Below, piece by piece: positions 1-5,779 of a DNA stretch of 5,779 bases. The notes beneath the pieces are model-generated. The model had not been told where the DNA came from and did not search any database. It saw only the letters and a list, made by a program, of their open reading frames with translations. The DNA is from Planctomycetales bacterium (GTDB lineage Bacteria; Planctomycetota; Planctomycetia; Pirellulales; UBA7805), in assembly GCA_011772275.1 (NCBI GenBank), contig WVZU01000437.1, forward strand, positions 10,161 through 15,939, given 5' to 3'. The position numbers and the translations under genes were made by a program. The stretch's first letter is position 1. Every line of letters begins with the position of its first letter.

Positions 1-80
1 AAAGACTCCCGACCCCCTCCGGCTGAATTCCCTGAAGGCTCGCCAAGCAAAGCCACACCCGCCACGGCCGTCACGCCGCG

Positions 81-701
81 TCAGCTGCGTTCGCAGCTTC
101 CTGTTTTGAGGTATCGTCTTTCGTTCTTGGGTATCCAGTAGGTCTTCTGATTTTCGCAGTCGTTGGGGTCGATCTCGTCCGGATCCCAACGCTGGACGTC
201 CCCGCCGTGCATCAAGGCGTTCACTTCTCCGACGTGTCGGGGCGCGACCATCGCTTGCCAGTCGTCGGTCAGCGGATGAAAAACGACTTCGGCAACGTCT
301 TTCCGGTAATCCAGGAGCATGATCCGGCCTCCGTCCAGGGTGGACATCTGCAGGACCCGCGGGTTGACTCCGTAGTCAATTGGATCTCGCCGACCGACAG
401 GGCATTGCCAGACGTCTTCGGAGCTTTGCAGGGCGGCGTTGAGCGCATTCTTGAATTTCGAGGGACTGCCTGGATCGGGCTGAAGCTGCGAGGGCGGGAC
501 ATGCTCTTTGACCTTCTGCAGGGCCAGGCCGATCTGGCGGAGGTTGTTTGCACAGGCCGACGCCCGGGCCGAGGCGCGAACCATCCCCACCGCCGGCAAA
601 ATCAGCGCGACCAAAATGCCGATGATGGCGACCACCACCAGCAGTTCGACCAGCGTAAAACCGTCCCCGTGCCGGTACCCACGATTGCGCATCACGGCCA
701 T
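81..701 (-). CDS. Short DUF1559-like type II/IV pseudopilin
   Basis: Predicted prepilin-like protein of 206 residues, exported and membrane-anchored by its N-terminal helix. Residues 1-14 form a basic leader ending in glycine. The prepilin peptidase site G14^F15 follows, with the conserved glutamate at mature position 5 (FTLVE) and a hydrophobic helix to about residue 37. [14 protein letters not shown] segment at 50-62 is the hallmark I associate with planctomycete DUF1559 proteins. WQCP (98-101) and RH (155-156) match the later part of that family. The family's H-X9-DG motif is present as H156-X9-GG, so the aspartate is lost. The protein is much shorter than the roughly 300 residues usual for DUF1559. 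The start is ATG at 701 because AAGGA lies 11 nt upstream. ATGs at 713 and 692 would give leaders of 18 or 11 residues. The frame stays open to 968, but an 89-residue extension before a prepilin leader is unlikely. Its role, as structural pseudopilin or surface protein, is unknown. Confidence 0.85.
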   Translation of the reverse strand: MAVMRNRGYRHGDGFTLVELLVVVAIIGILVALILPAVGMVRASARASACANNLRQIGLALQKVKEHVPPSQLQPDPGSPSKFKNALNAALQSSEDVWQCPVGRRDPIDYGVNPRVLQMSTLDGGRIMLLDYRKDVAEVVFHPLTDDWQAMVAPRHVGEVNALMHGGDVQRWDPDEIDPNDCENQKTYWIPKNERRYLKTGSCERS

Positions 702-939
702 TCTTTTTGGCATCCTTTTTGGTTTAGATGAGGCTGCCCCCACGGCCTCGCGACCTGCCGGTTTTGTGCCGAGTGCCAGCCGCTGCCCTCGGCGATTCGT
801 GACGAGCCGGGCCAAGCCACGCGTGGTGGATCGCAGCTGGCCTGGGCGATCAGGCCGGGCACCATCGGCTGAGTCCCTGGCGGATCGACGCAGCTGCCGC
901 ATGCCAGGGAGACGGGACGCAACCGGACAGGCTGATGTA

Positions 940-968
940 ATTATCCAGGCATCGCCAAACAGCGTCAA
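940..968 (-). promoter_or_regulatory. Sigma70-type promoter for the pseudopilin gene
   Basis: Read on the minus strand, TTGACG (968-963) is followed after exactly 17 nt by GATAAT (945-940). Each hexamer matches the housekeeping consensus at five of six positions. It lies just past the stop codon of the upstream gene at 983, so it would give the pseudopilin its own transcript rather than relying on read-through. A start near 933 would leave a leader of about 230 nt before the ATG at 701. I saw no riboswitch or convincing terminator in that leader (702-932). Not tested experimentally. Confidence 0.65.
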
Positions 969-982
969 GTCGCAGAGCCGTT

Positions 983-3001
983 TCAGCTTTCGTCGGCGGA
1001 TGGGTCGTCGGCGGGTGGATCGTCAGCGGGAGATGTTTCCAGGTGCCTGAAGTCGACTGCATCGTTGGCCTGCAGATTCAAATCGTTTAACGAGACCGGA
1101 CCGTACGCCGCCTGCACCTTGGCCACCACCGCTTTTTCAAACTTTCGATCGGTGCGATTCATGTACCAGACGCCGACCCAGACGCCGATCAGCGCGACGA
1201 TAAACAGGCCGCCTGCGATCACGCCGGCGACCAGATTGGCATCGGCGGGGGGTTCCCGTTCCCAGATCGGCCGCCGCCCGATCAGCAAGGGCGCATACCG
1301 ACGCCGGGGCTGGCCATCGGCCAGCTGTTCGGTTTCGAACGCCCAATGTTTGAGAAAGAACCCGGCCACGCGCAGGTCTTCGTGCACGTTGTCGCCAGTG
1401 GGCATGCCCTCGGGAAGTTCCAGCACGCAGACGGTGGCCGGATGGGTCCAGGTCACGCGATCGACTTCTTCTTCTCCCGCGGCGCCCTTATCCGCGTGCG
1501 CCTTGATGATCTTCAGCTTGCCTTCCAGTTTGACCATCATGTCGATCTGATAGTATTTGCGGATCCCAAACCGCTGGACAATTTCGCGGTCTTGAATCCG
1601 CACCGGAACGATGCGATGTGCCGTCCCGCGGTACATTTTTAACGTCCCCACGTGGGATGAGGGATCGTGCAACAATGGAAAAAACTCGTGGGCCCGCTGC
1701 TTGTTGGCGTGATCGATCCGCAACTGCAGCCGGCGCTGCTGACGATCCAGGGAGTCGATCTGGCGGGCCAGCTGCTGCGGTTCCGCGGCCTGCTTCTGGC
1801 GCAGCTTCGCAGTCAATTCCTCCTCCTGCTGCTGCAGCGTCCGTTGGGCTTTCATCAATTCCCGCGTCTGGTAAACGACGTCGTTGTAGGCGCGTCGCAA
1901 CAACTCCGCCGATCCCGCAAGCTGGACCGAAGCCAGCATTTGGTAAAAACATTCCTGTTCCCTGGCCTCCAGGGGGCGCTTCTGCCGCAGGCCGTCCAAC
2001 AGCCCGATATCCATGCCCAGATCGCCCAGAACCGTATTGGCATGCCACGCCAGCCGGCGGGTGATGAACATTAGCGGTGCGACTTCCGCAGCACCGGGGC
2101 CACGCTGAACAAACAGGCCCTGGAAGCTGATGGTTTCGTCCAGGGCCTCAGTTAAATCCCAGCGAGCCGGAACCTCCAGCGCGTAAATCACGGCGGGCAC
2201 CTCCGGCGAGCCGACCCATGCGTCGCAGCGAAAGAAGTGCGGAATTTCGAGGCGGGAGGCCAAGGAGTCGGCAACTTCGATCTTGCGCGCCATCACAACG
2301 CGGCCCCGAATGCTGAAGGCCCGCAGGCGATAGGCCGCCCCCTCCCGGACCAGCTGGTGCAAATCGTCCAGGGCCCGGGCCGCATGCTGGACGTTCAGGC
2401 GCGGGATGCGGCCAAAGCGGTACAAGAGCCGCAGCAACAATGCGCTTGAACCCTCGTCCTGCCCCGCAAACAGTTCGTCCGCCACCGGCTCCAGCACTTC
2501 CGGAGTCAGCTCGAATTCCCGCAGAATCACATGGGGAGCCACCGGCTGGTCCGGCCCACCACGCTCGCCGTCCGAAGGCAGTACCCCGCGGGTTCGCGGC
2601 GGCAGGTAGCGGTCGGCCGAGGGACGCGGCGGGGGCTCGCCGACGGCCGACCGGCCGGCAGCCGGCGGCTGGTCGGCTGTCTGCCCGGATCCCTCTTCCG
2701 CAGACAACACCTTACCCGGCTCAGCAACCGGCGGCTCGGCCGCTGCGAACCGGCCACCGCAGACTACCGCGACCGCCAAGGCACCGACCCACCCTGGCAG
2801 CAGGCGGCCGGCAGGCGACCGCCTGGTGCACAGCGGGCTCGGATCCCGGCCGTTGCTGGCCACGCCGGCCAGCCAACCGGCCGCACCGCGGCAGCGGCCC
2901 TGGCCGGCCCGCAGATGGGTCATTCGCCCAGGCACCGCACGGTTTGTCCCAGACCCCGGGCTCGCCAAGGTCCGCCCCGCGGGCTGTTCTGGATTGCTCA
3001 T
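983..3001 (-). CDS. Membrane-anchored protein with two related extracytoplasmic domains and a coiled coil
   Basis: I do not recognise this 672-residue protein by name. Residues 67-88 are a hydrophobic export segment ending AAA^E, preceded by an unusually long Arg/Pro-rich region. A Pro-rich linker runs to about 155. Copy A of a beta-rich domain lies at about 183-320, with a helix, [21 protein letters not shown] and [14 protein letters not shown] second helix at 346-360 leads into a Gln/Glu/Arg-rich coiled coil (about 381-437). Copy B follows (about 441-580) with [21 protein letters not shown] and [12 protein letters not shown] membrane helix at 590-612 is followed by basic residues (NRTDRK) and an acidic PADD tail, so the bulk should lie outside the cytoplasm. 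ATG 3001 is the first start codon after the stop of the upstream gene at 3087. GTG at 2863 would give a more ordinary signal peptide. The gene is probably co-transcribed with its upstream neighbour, which carries a third copy of the domain. A scaffold or envelope-complex role is inference. Confidence 0.82.
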   Translation of the reverse strand: MSNPEQPAGRTLASPGSGTNRAVPGRMTHLRAGQGRCRGAAGWLAGVASNGRDPSPLCTRRSPAGRLLPGWVGALAVAVVCGGRFAAAEPPVAEPGKVLSAEEGSGQTADQPPAAGRSAVGEPPPRPSADRYLPPRTRGVLPSDGERGGPDQPVAPHVILREFELTPEVLEPVADELFAGQDEGSSALLLRLLYRFGRIPRLNVQHAARALDDLHQLVREGAAYRLRAFSIRGRVVMARKIEVADSLASRLEIPHFFRCDAWVGSPEVPAVIYALEVPARWDLTEALDETISFQGLFVQRGPGAAEVAPLMFITRRLAWHANTVLGDLGMDIGLLDGLRQKRPLEAREQECFYQMLASVQLAGSAELLRRAYNDVVYQTRELMKAQRTLQQQEEELTAKLRQKQAAEPQQLARQIDSLDRQQRRLQLRIDHANKQRAHEFFPLLHDPSSHVGTLKMYRGTAHRIVPVRIQDREIVQRFGIRKYYQIDMMVKLEGKLKIIKAHADKGAAGEEEVDRVTWTHPATVCVLELPEGMPTGDNVHEDLRVAGFFLKHWAFETEQLADGQPRRRYAPLLIGRRPIWEREPPADANLVAGVIAGGLFIVALIGVWVGVWYMNRTDRKFEKAVVAKVQAAYGPVSLNDLNLQANDAVDFRHLETSPADDPPADDPSADES
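990..1034 (-). repeat. Three 15-bp tandem repeats encoding a PADD-type acidic tail
   Basis: Three imperfect 15-bp units start at 990, 1005 and 1020, each opening with TCGTCGGCGG or TCGTCAGCGG on the plus strand. On the coding (minus) strand they give the tail [15 protein letters not shown] at the very C-terminus of the 672-residue protein, on the side of the membrane helix predicted to be cytoplasmic. Copy number could vary between strains. Confidence 0.75.
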
Positions 3002-3017
3002 CTGCCTGCCGCCGTTT

Positions 3018-3053
3018 GCGTCGTCGGTTGCGTCTTCGGTTGCGTCGTCGGTT
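3018..3053 (-). repeat. Three 12-bp tandem repeats just upstream of the start at 3001
   Basis: Units at 3018-3029, 3030-3041 and 3042-3053 read GCGTCGTCGGTT, with one G-to-T change in the middle copy. They fill nearly half of the 85-bp gap between the stop at 3087 and the ATG at 3001. The frame of the downstream gene is open through them and would read DDAT-EDAT-DDAN, but there is no start codon between 3087 and 3001 in that frame. I therefore treat them as non-coding. They could affect spacing or translational coupling. Confidence 0.7.
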
Positions 3054-3086
3054 GAGCGGAGTTGTTGGTGGCGGGTCTCCCGCCGC

Positions 3087-4094
3087 CTACTGCCGCGAGG
3101 ACAGCTCGCGAAGTTGCTCGGACACCGTCGGACCCGCTTGGATCTCCTGCAACCGGGAAATCGCCTCCGGGCTGGGCTCGCGCACAGCGGCCCGGCCGCG
3201 GTCGACAAATAAAGATTTGCTGCGACGGTAAACGAGCACTGCAATCAGAGCGGCCGCCAGCGCCGCGCCGCCGCCCAGCCCGATCAGGACAGGCAAAGTG
3301 GGCAGGTAGGCTTCGCCGGCCGCCTGGGGATACCAGTGAAAATCACCCGCGAGCATGACCGGTGCCAGCAAGGGGCCCAGGTCCGAAGGATAGTTCCAGA
3401 CCTTGTAGAAGAAACCGGTGACCTCGATCTGCTGGTTGTCGACATACTGCCCCAAGGGAAACCCCACCGGTTTTTCCCGCGAAAACAAAATCAGCGGGCG
3501 GTTGGGGCCGTCTTCCAGACGCAACACAAAACGGTAGATCCCATCCAGACCAACCCGGTTTTCCTCGTAGGCGATCCACTCAGCCCGCTTGACCGTACCG
3601 CGCACGGTCACCAGGTGCCCGCGATACACCTCCGGTTGTTCGAACAGCTGCCCAAAAGTCACCTCCCCTGTCGAGGATTGATGGATCAGTTTCGGCGTGT
3701 TGTTGCCCAGCACCTCCAACAAATTAAACCAGGCTTGACCATCTTCCATAAACGGCGAGTTGTCATGGATCTCTGCCAGATAACTGGCTTCCACGCCTGG
3801 AAAGAATCGATCGGCGTCCTGCTGCAGGGGATCAAACGCCGGCAGAATACGGATGGTATCGTCCGGCTCGGCAGCGACCGGTGGCGGCTGGTAGGAGGTG
3901 TCGTAATCGTGGTTGGGTGTCCTTTGGGCGGGCTGATCCTGTTCGCCGGTCAACCAGTACCAGTTGCGCGGATCCCGCGCCTCGCCGATCAGCAGCAGGA
4001 CCAATCCCAGGGACATGACCAGCATCAGCAGCCGCAGCTGTTCCCGGCGGCTGAAATAATTGCGCGGTGGTTTTGCATTTTTTGTTGGGTGCAC
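3087..4094 (-). CDS. Two-helix membrane protein with one extracytoplasmic OB-like domain
   Basis: I do not recognise this 335-residue protein by name. A basic N-terminus (RNYFSRREQLR) precedes a membrane helix at about 20-37. An aromatic and Pro-rich linker runs to about 110. A helix (EDGQAWFNLLEVLG, 117-130) leads into a beta-rich domain at about 145-256 with the landmarks YRGHLVTVRGTVKRAEW, EVTGFFYKVWNY and APVMLAGDFHWY. The YRG...V.V.G.V opening and VTGFF strand resemble an OB fold, which is a guess from pattern. A second membrane helix at 267-289, followed by YRRSK, places the 45-residue tail in the cytoplasm. The start is GTG at 4094: an in-frame TAG lies four codons upstream, and the next ATG (codon 24) would cut into the membrane helix. 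The gene is the likely first member of an operon with the 672-residue protein 85 bp downstream, which carries two more copies of the domain. Confidence 0.85.
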   Translation of the reverse strand: MHPTKNAKPPRNYFSRREQLRLLMLVMSLGLVLLLIGEARDPRNWYWLTGEQDQPAQRTPNHDYDTSYQPPPVAAEPDDTIRILPAFDPLQQDADRFFPGVEASYLAEIHDNSPFMEDGQAWFNLLEVLGNNTPKLIHQSSTGEVTFGQLFEQPEVYRGHLVTVRGTVKRAEWIAYEENRVGLDGIYRFVLRLEDGPNRPLILFSREKPVGFPLGQYVDNQQIEVTGFFYKVWNYPSDLGPLLAPVMLAGDFHWYPQAAGEAYLPTLPVLIGLGGGAALAAALIAVLVYRRSKSLFVDRGRAAVREPSPEAISRLQEIQAGPTVSEQLRELSSRQ

Positions 4095-4100
4095 GTTGGT

Positions 4101-4129
4101 ATTCTATCTGCGTGCCAGAACGCGAACAA
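4101..4129 (-). promoter_or_regulatory. Possible promoter giving a leaderless transcript of the minus-strand operon
   Basis: On the minus strand TAGAAT (4106-4101) matches five of six bases of the -10 consensus. TTGTTC (4129-4124) lies 17 nt upstream but shares only TTG with the -35 consensus. Transcription would begin within a base or two of the GTG at 4094, and no Shine-Dalgarno sequence precedes that GTG. Both facts agree with a leaderless mRNA. The weak -35 keeps this tentative. Confidence 0.35.
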
Positions 4130-4379
4130 GCGAAACAGAATCTGCATCGACGTTTCCGAGCGATCGATCGATTTCCCGCACAACGCCCCGGCACGTGCGG
4201 CCCCGCGGATCCCGACACAGGTCGCTCACCGGGGCGTATCGAGCGGGTCGCTCTGGACGAAAAGTTTCCTAGACACTCGGCGCTGGATCCGCGGCAGTTC
4301 TCTGGGTGCCTGCAGACCCCGCAGGATCGTCCCCCCCGCTGGGCCGGCTGGGACCGTTCGATCCTTCAAAAAAATGGCC

Positions 4380-4428
4380 GCCAGCCGCGGCCCGGCTGGG
4401 GTCCGCGATCGGCCGCCGCGCGGCTGGC
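4380..4428 (-). terminator. Perfect 10-bp inverted repeat with a T-run on the minus strand
   Basis: GCCAGCCGCG at 4380-4389 is exactly complementary to CGCGGCTGGC at 4419-4428, with a 29-nt GC-rich loop. Reading leftwards, the stem is followed by GGCCA and then seven T (4374-4368), so it could stop antisense transcription coming from the sigma gene side or form the 3' end of a small RNA. Reading rightwards it is followed only by TTTCG. The long loop and 5-nt offset of the T-run make this a weak terminator by the usual rules. A protein-binding site is the alternative. Confidence 0.35.
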
Positions 4429-4575
4429 TTTCGACTAAGTCTTGGTTTAGATTGAAGTTACTGCCTGACCGCCTGGCCTGGGGCGGACGGGGCGGGGGCC
4501 GGCAGCAGGATCGGGGGCGGTGGGGAAAGCCGTGGGGCAATAAGCGGAACCATCTTTTACGAATAGGAAACCAAG

Positions 4576-4581
4576 AGGAGG
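4576..4581 (+). promoter_or_regulatory. AGGAGG ribosome binding site deciding a TTG start
   Basis: A full AGGAGG lies six bases before the TTG at 4588-4590. The first ATG in the frame, at 4618, has no Shine-Dalgarno sequence at useful distance and would remove ten residues before sigma region 2. This site is therefore the reason for calling the TTG start. Confidence 0.8.
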
Positions 4582-4587
4582 CCCGTT

Positions 4588-5088
4588 TTGGCGCTCAACC
4601 ACGCCCAGTTCCAGAAAATGGTAACTGAGCATGGACCTGCCCTCTACCGAACGGCGTATCGCCTGGTGGGCGACGTTCAGGAGGCGGAGGATCTGGTGCA
4701 GGAGGCCTATCGGTCTGCCTGGAGCAGTCGCCGCCGATTCGAAGGGGGCCGGGGCGAGCGGGCCTGGCTGATGGCTATCCTCCGCCGCCGCACGATCGAC
4801 CGCTGGCGGAGGCGGCCGCAGCCTGGCGTGATGCGCGAGGGCAGTTTGCCGGAGGTAGCTGTTCCCGCCGAGGATTTTTCTCATGATGAGTTTAGCGACG
4901 AAATGCAGCAAGCGCTCTGCCAGCTCTCCCCGGATTTGCGCGAAACGTTGCTTTACGTCGTGGTTGGTGAATTGACCCATCAGGAAACGGCCGACCTGTT
5001 GGGCATTCCGTTGGGGACGGTATTGTCCCGAGTGAGCCGCGCCCGCAAGCAACTACGCTCGGCCTTGCTGGCCGCGGTACATGACTGA
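4588..5088 (+). CDS. ECF-type RNA polymerase sigma factor (sigma70 family)
   Basis: This 166-residue protein is an alternative sigma factor that would direct RNA polymerase to a small regulon. Region 2 spans about 16-77, with LYRTAYRLVGD, the DLVQEAY variant (35-41) of the core-binding D-x-x-Q-E motif, and a basic RRRTIDRWRRR stretch ending the region 2 DNA-contact helix. A short linker (78-105) lacks sigma region 3, as expected for the ECF group. Region 4 (about 106-160) has LSPDLRETLLYVVVGELT and a helix-turn-helix at 129-152 (THQETADLLGIPLGTVLSR) ending RARKQL. The length is slightly below the usual 170-200 residues. The start is TTG, fixed by a perfect AGGAGG. The gene ends in tandem in-frame stops TGA TAG. 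A membrane protein follows 33 bp later, the typical place for a sigma regulator. No extra C-terminal domain is present. The subgroup was not assigned. Confidence 0.95.
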   Translation: MALNHAQFQKMVTEHGPALYRTAYRLVGDVQEAEDLVQEAYRSAWSSRRRFEGGRGERAWLMAILRRRTIDRWRRRPQPGVMREGSLPEVAVPAEDFSHDEFSDEMQQALCQLSPDLRETLLYVVVGELTHQETADLLGIPLGTVLSRVSRARKQLRSALLAAVHD

Positions 5089-5121
5089 TAGAGACGGATT
5101 GAAGGGTAACGGCCGCCAGCG

Positions 5122-5779
5122 TTGACTGAACAAGTGCCTTCCGAAAACCTGCCTTCCGACAACCAGCCTGGCGAGGACTGGTGCGCAGATCAACTGCGTC
5201 GTGTGCCCCTCCCGGACGGGCTGCTCAAGCGGCTGCGGACGGCTGCCGTGGCCAGTGACGAACAGTTGGATGCCGCCTTGCGCGAAGTACCCCTGCCGGC
5301 AGGGCTGGCAGACAGGTTGGCCGAGGCCGTTCCCGTGGCCGACGCGGCTGTGGACCGTGCGGTGGCCGACGTCCCGCTGGGACCTGGCTTGTTGGATCGG
5401 CTGCGTACGATTCCCGAATATACGCACCCGCATGTCGAGTCGTGGATGCGCGACGTGCCGGTCCCGGATCACTTGCTGGACCGGTTGTCCCGGATCCCGT
5501 TTGCCGTGGCACGGCCGTCCGCCGCGGCCCCTGCAGCTCGCCGCCCCAGCTGGCGAGAGGGTCTGCAAATCGCGTTGGCGGCATGTTTGCTGTTGGCGAT
5601 CAGCGTCTCCTACCTGGTCGCCGTGGGCAGTTTCGTGGCCACGGCCTACCGCCGCTCGACAGAGGACGCCCTGGCGATCGCCTTGCGCGAGCCTTCGCTG
5701 TCGCTGGAAGGCGAGTTGGTCCAGCCGGTAGAGGCCCTGATCACCCACGCGGCGGCGGACGAGATGATCACCCTGGTTC
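5122..5779 (+). CDS. Partial membrane protein with four 28-residue repeats; candidate anti-sigma factor
   Basis: The reading frame is open from TTG 5122 to the window end without a stop (219 residues seen), so the C-terminus is missing. An in-frame TAA at 5107 makes TTG 5122 the first possible start; GTG 5134 is the alternative. GAAGGG at 5101-5106 is a poorly spaced ribosome site. Residues 17-128 form four units with the core V-P-L-P-x-G-L-L-x-R-L, whose valines fall at 28, 56, 84 and 112. A single membrane helix (about 147-174) follows an Ala/Arg/Pro-rich linker, which places the repeats in the cytoplasm. The outer part begins RRSTEDALAIAL. Position 33 bp after an ECF sigma gene and the cytosolic-domain-plus-helix layout suggest a sigma regulator. 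There is no H-x3-C-x2-C zinc anti-sigma motif; C21 is the only cysteine in the cytoplasmic part. I know similar VPxGLxxRL stretches only vaguely from planctomycete proteins. Confidence 0.85.
   Translation, partial: MTEQVPSENLPSDNQPGEDWCADQLRRVPLPDGLLKRLRTAAVASDEQLDAALREVPLPAGLADRLAEAVPVADAAVDRAVADVPLGPGLLDRLRTIPEYTHPHVESWMRDVPVPDHLLDRLSRIPFAVARPSAAAPAARRPSWREGLQIALAACLLLAISVSYLVAVGSFVATAYRRSTEDALAIALREPSLSLEGELVQPVEALITHAAADEMITLV
5170..5505 (+). repeat. Four-unit 84-bp coding repeat (28 residues per unit)
   Basis: Units cover residues 17-44, 45-72, 73-100 and 101-128 of the sigma-adjacent protein. Cores are RRVPLPDGLLKRL, REVPLPAGLADRL, ADVPLGPGLLDRL and RDVPVPDHLLDRL. Hydrophobic residues also recur three positions (L25, L53, V81, M109) and seven positions (C21, L49, V77, V105) before the valine. 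DNA identity between units is clearly lower than the protein pattern, so the duplications are old and held by selection rather than recent slippage. Confidence 0.85.

Larger units (their letters stand above)
4095..4587. other. Divergent intergenic region between two operons
   Basis: About 490 bp separates the GTG at 4094 (minus) from the TTG at 4588 (plus). From left to right it contains the putative minus-strand promoter, a 10-bp palindrome ATCGATCGAT at 4163-4172, two GGATCC sites (4207, 4285), a C7 run (4331-4337), an A7 run (4368-4374), a long inverted repeat (4380-4428), a G-rich stretch (about 4482-4536) and the sigma-gene ribosome binding site. Frames open through it on both strands look like by-products of high GC; none has family features. 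A promoter for the sigma gene must lie here but I could not assign one with confidence. Confidence 0.6.

Noticed and set aside
1..80. Rho-independent terminator after the pseudopilin stop
   Set aside because: The stretch has a small palindrome (ACGGCCGT) but no stable stem followed by a T-run on the minus strand.
702..968. Extension of the pseudopilin to a TTG at 968
   Set aside because: It would put 89 residues before the prepilin leader and its start codon lies inside the -35 box. ATG 701 gives a normal leader.
2440..3231. Plus-strand open frame rich in Arg, Pro and Ala
   Set aside because: The composition is that of an antisense frame over a Pro/Arg-rich linker and N-terminus on the other strand. 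No recognisable domain or ribosome site.
3002..3244. Extension of the 672-residue protein to TTG 3244 or 3208
   Set aside because: It would overlap the upstream gene by over 120 bp in another frame and add an Arg/Cys-rich segment with no features. No start codon lies between 3087 and 3001.
4546..4551. GGAACC as an ECF-type -35 box for autoregulation of the sigma gene
   Set aside because: The matching -10 would fall on the ribosome binding site and leave almost no leader, and no -10-like sequence is seen there.
3336..4628. 430-codon plus-strand open frame crossing the 335-residue gene and the intergenic region
   Set aside because: It is antisense to a gene with clear membrane helices and a paralogous domain, shows no family features, and runs into the start of the sigma gene. 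It looks like a by-product of high GC.
5053..5748. Minus-strand open frame, and a plus-strand frame at 5201-5731, over the repeat protein
   Set aside because: Both shadow the frame starting at 5122, which has an exact 28-residue protein repeat, a membrane helix and fits directly behind the sigma gene. Neither shadow has such features.
5122..5779. Classical zinc anti-sigma (ZAS) domain
   Set aside because: No H-x3-C-x2-C motif; C21 is the only cysteine before the membrane helix.

Overview
The window looks like a piece of a planctomycete chromosome, probably Pirellulales-like. The base composition is GC-rich. There is a short prepilin of the DUF1559 style, with a G^FTLVELL leader followed by a [12 protein letters not shown] motif, a family that is greatly expanded in Planctomycetes. 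An ECF sigma factor sits next to a membrane protein, and several starts are not ATG. No mobile element, CRISPR, tRNA or rRNA was seen. Taxonomy is inferred from protein style only.

Layout. Positions 1-80 hold nothing I can name. On the minus strand, 701-81 encodes a short DUF1559-like pseudopilin. It is preceded by a very good sigma70-type promoter (968-940) and a long leader of about 230 nt. Upstream on the same strand, 4094-3087 and then 3001-983 form a probable two-gene operon of membrane-anchored proteins that I do not recognise by name. Between them they carry three copies of one related extracytoplasmic beta-rich domain, perhaps OB-like. The stretch 4095-4587 is a divergent intergenic region of about 490 bp. 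It holds a possible leaderless promoter for the minus-strand operon, a palindrome, a long inverted repeat and the ribosome binding site of the next gene. On the plus strand, 4588-5088 encodes a compact ECF sigma factor with a TTG start behind a perfect AGGAGG. After a 33-bp gap, 5122 to the window end encodes an incomplete single-pass membrane protein, also with a TTG start. Its cytoplasmic part is built of four units repeating at exactly 28 residues.

How the parts may work together. The plus-strand pair has the layout of a sigma factor and its membrane-bound regulator, but the partner lacks the usual zinc anti-sigma motif, so its 28-residue repeats would be a different way of holding a sigma factor. 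This is inference. The minus-strand pair looks like two subunits of one envelope complex, both exposing the same domain outside the membrane and each with one C-terminal membrane helix and a cytoplasmic tail. Whether the divergent operons are functionally linked cannot be seen from the sequence.

The two most interesting items are the triplicated domain of the 3087-4094 / 983-3001 pair and the 28-residue-period partner of the sigma factor.
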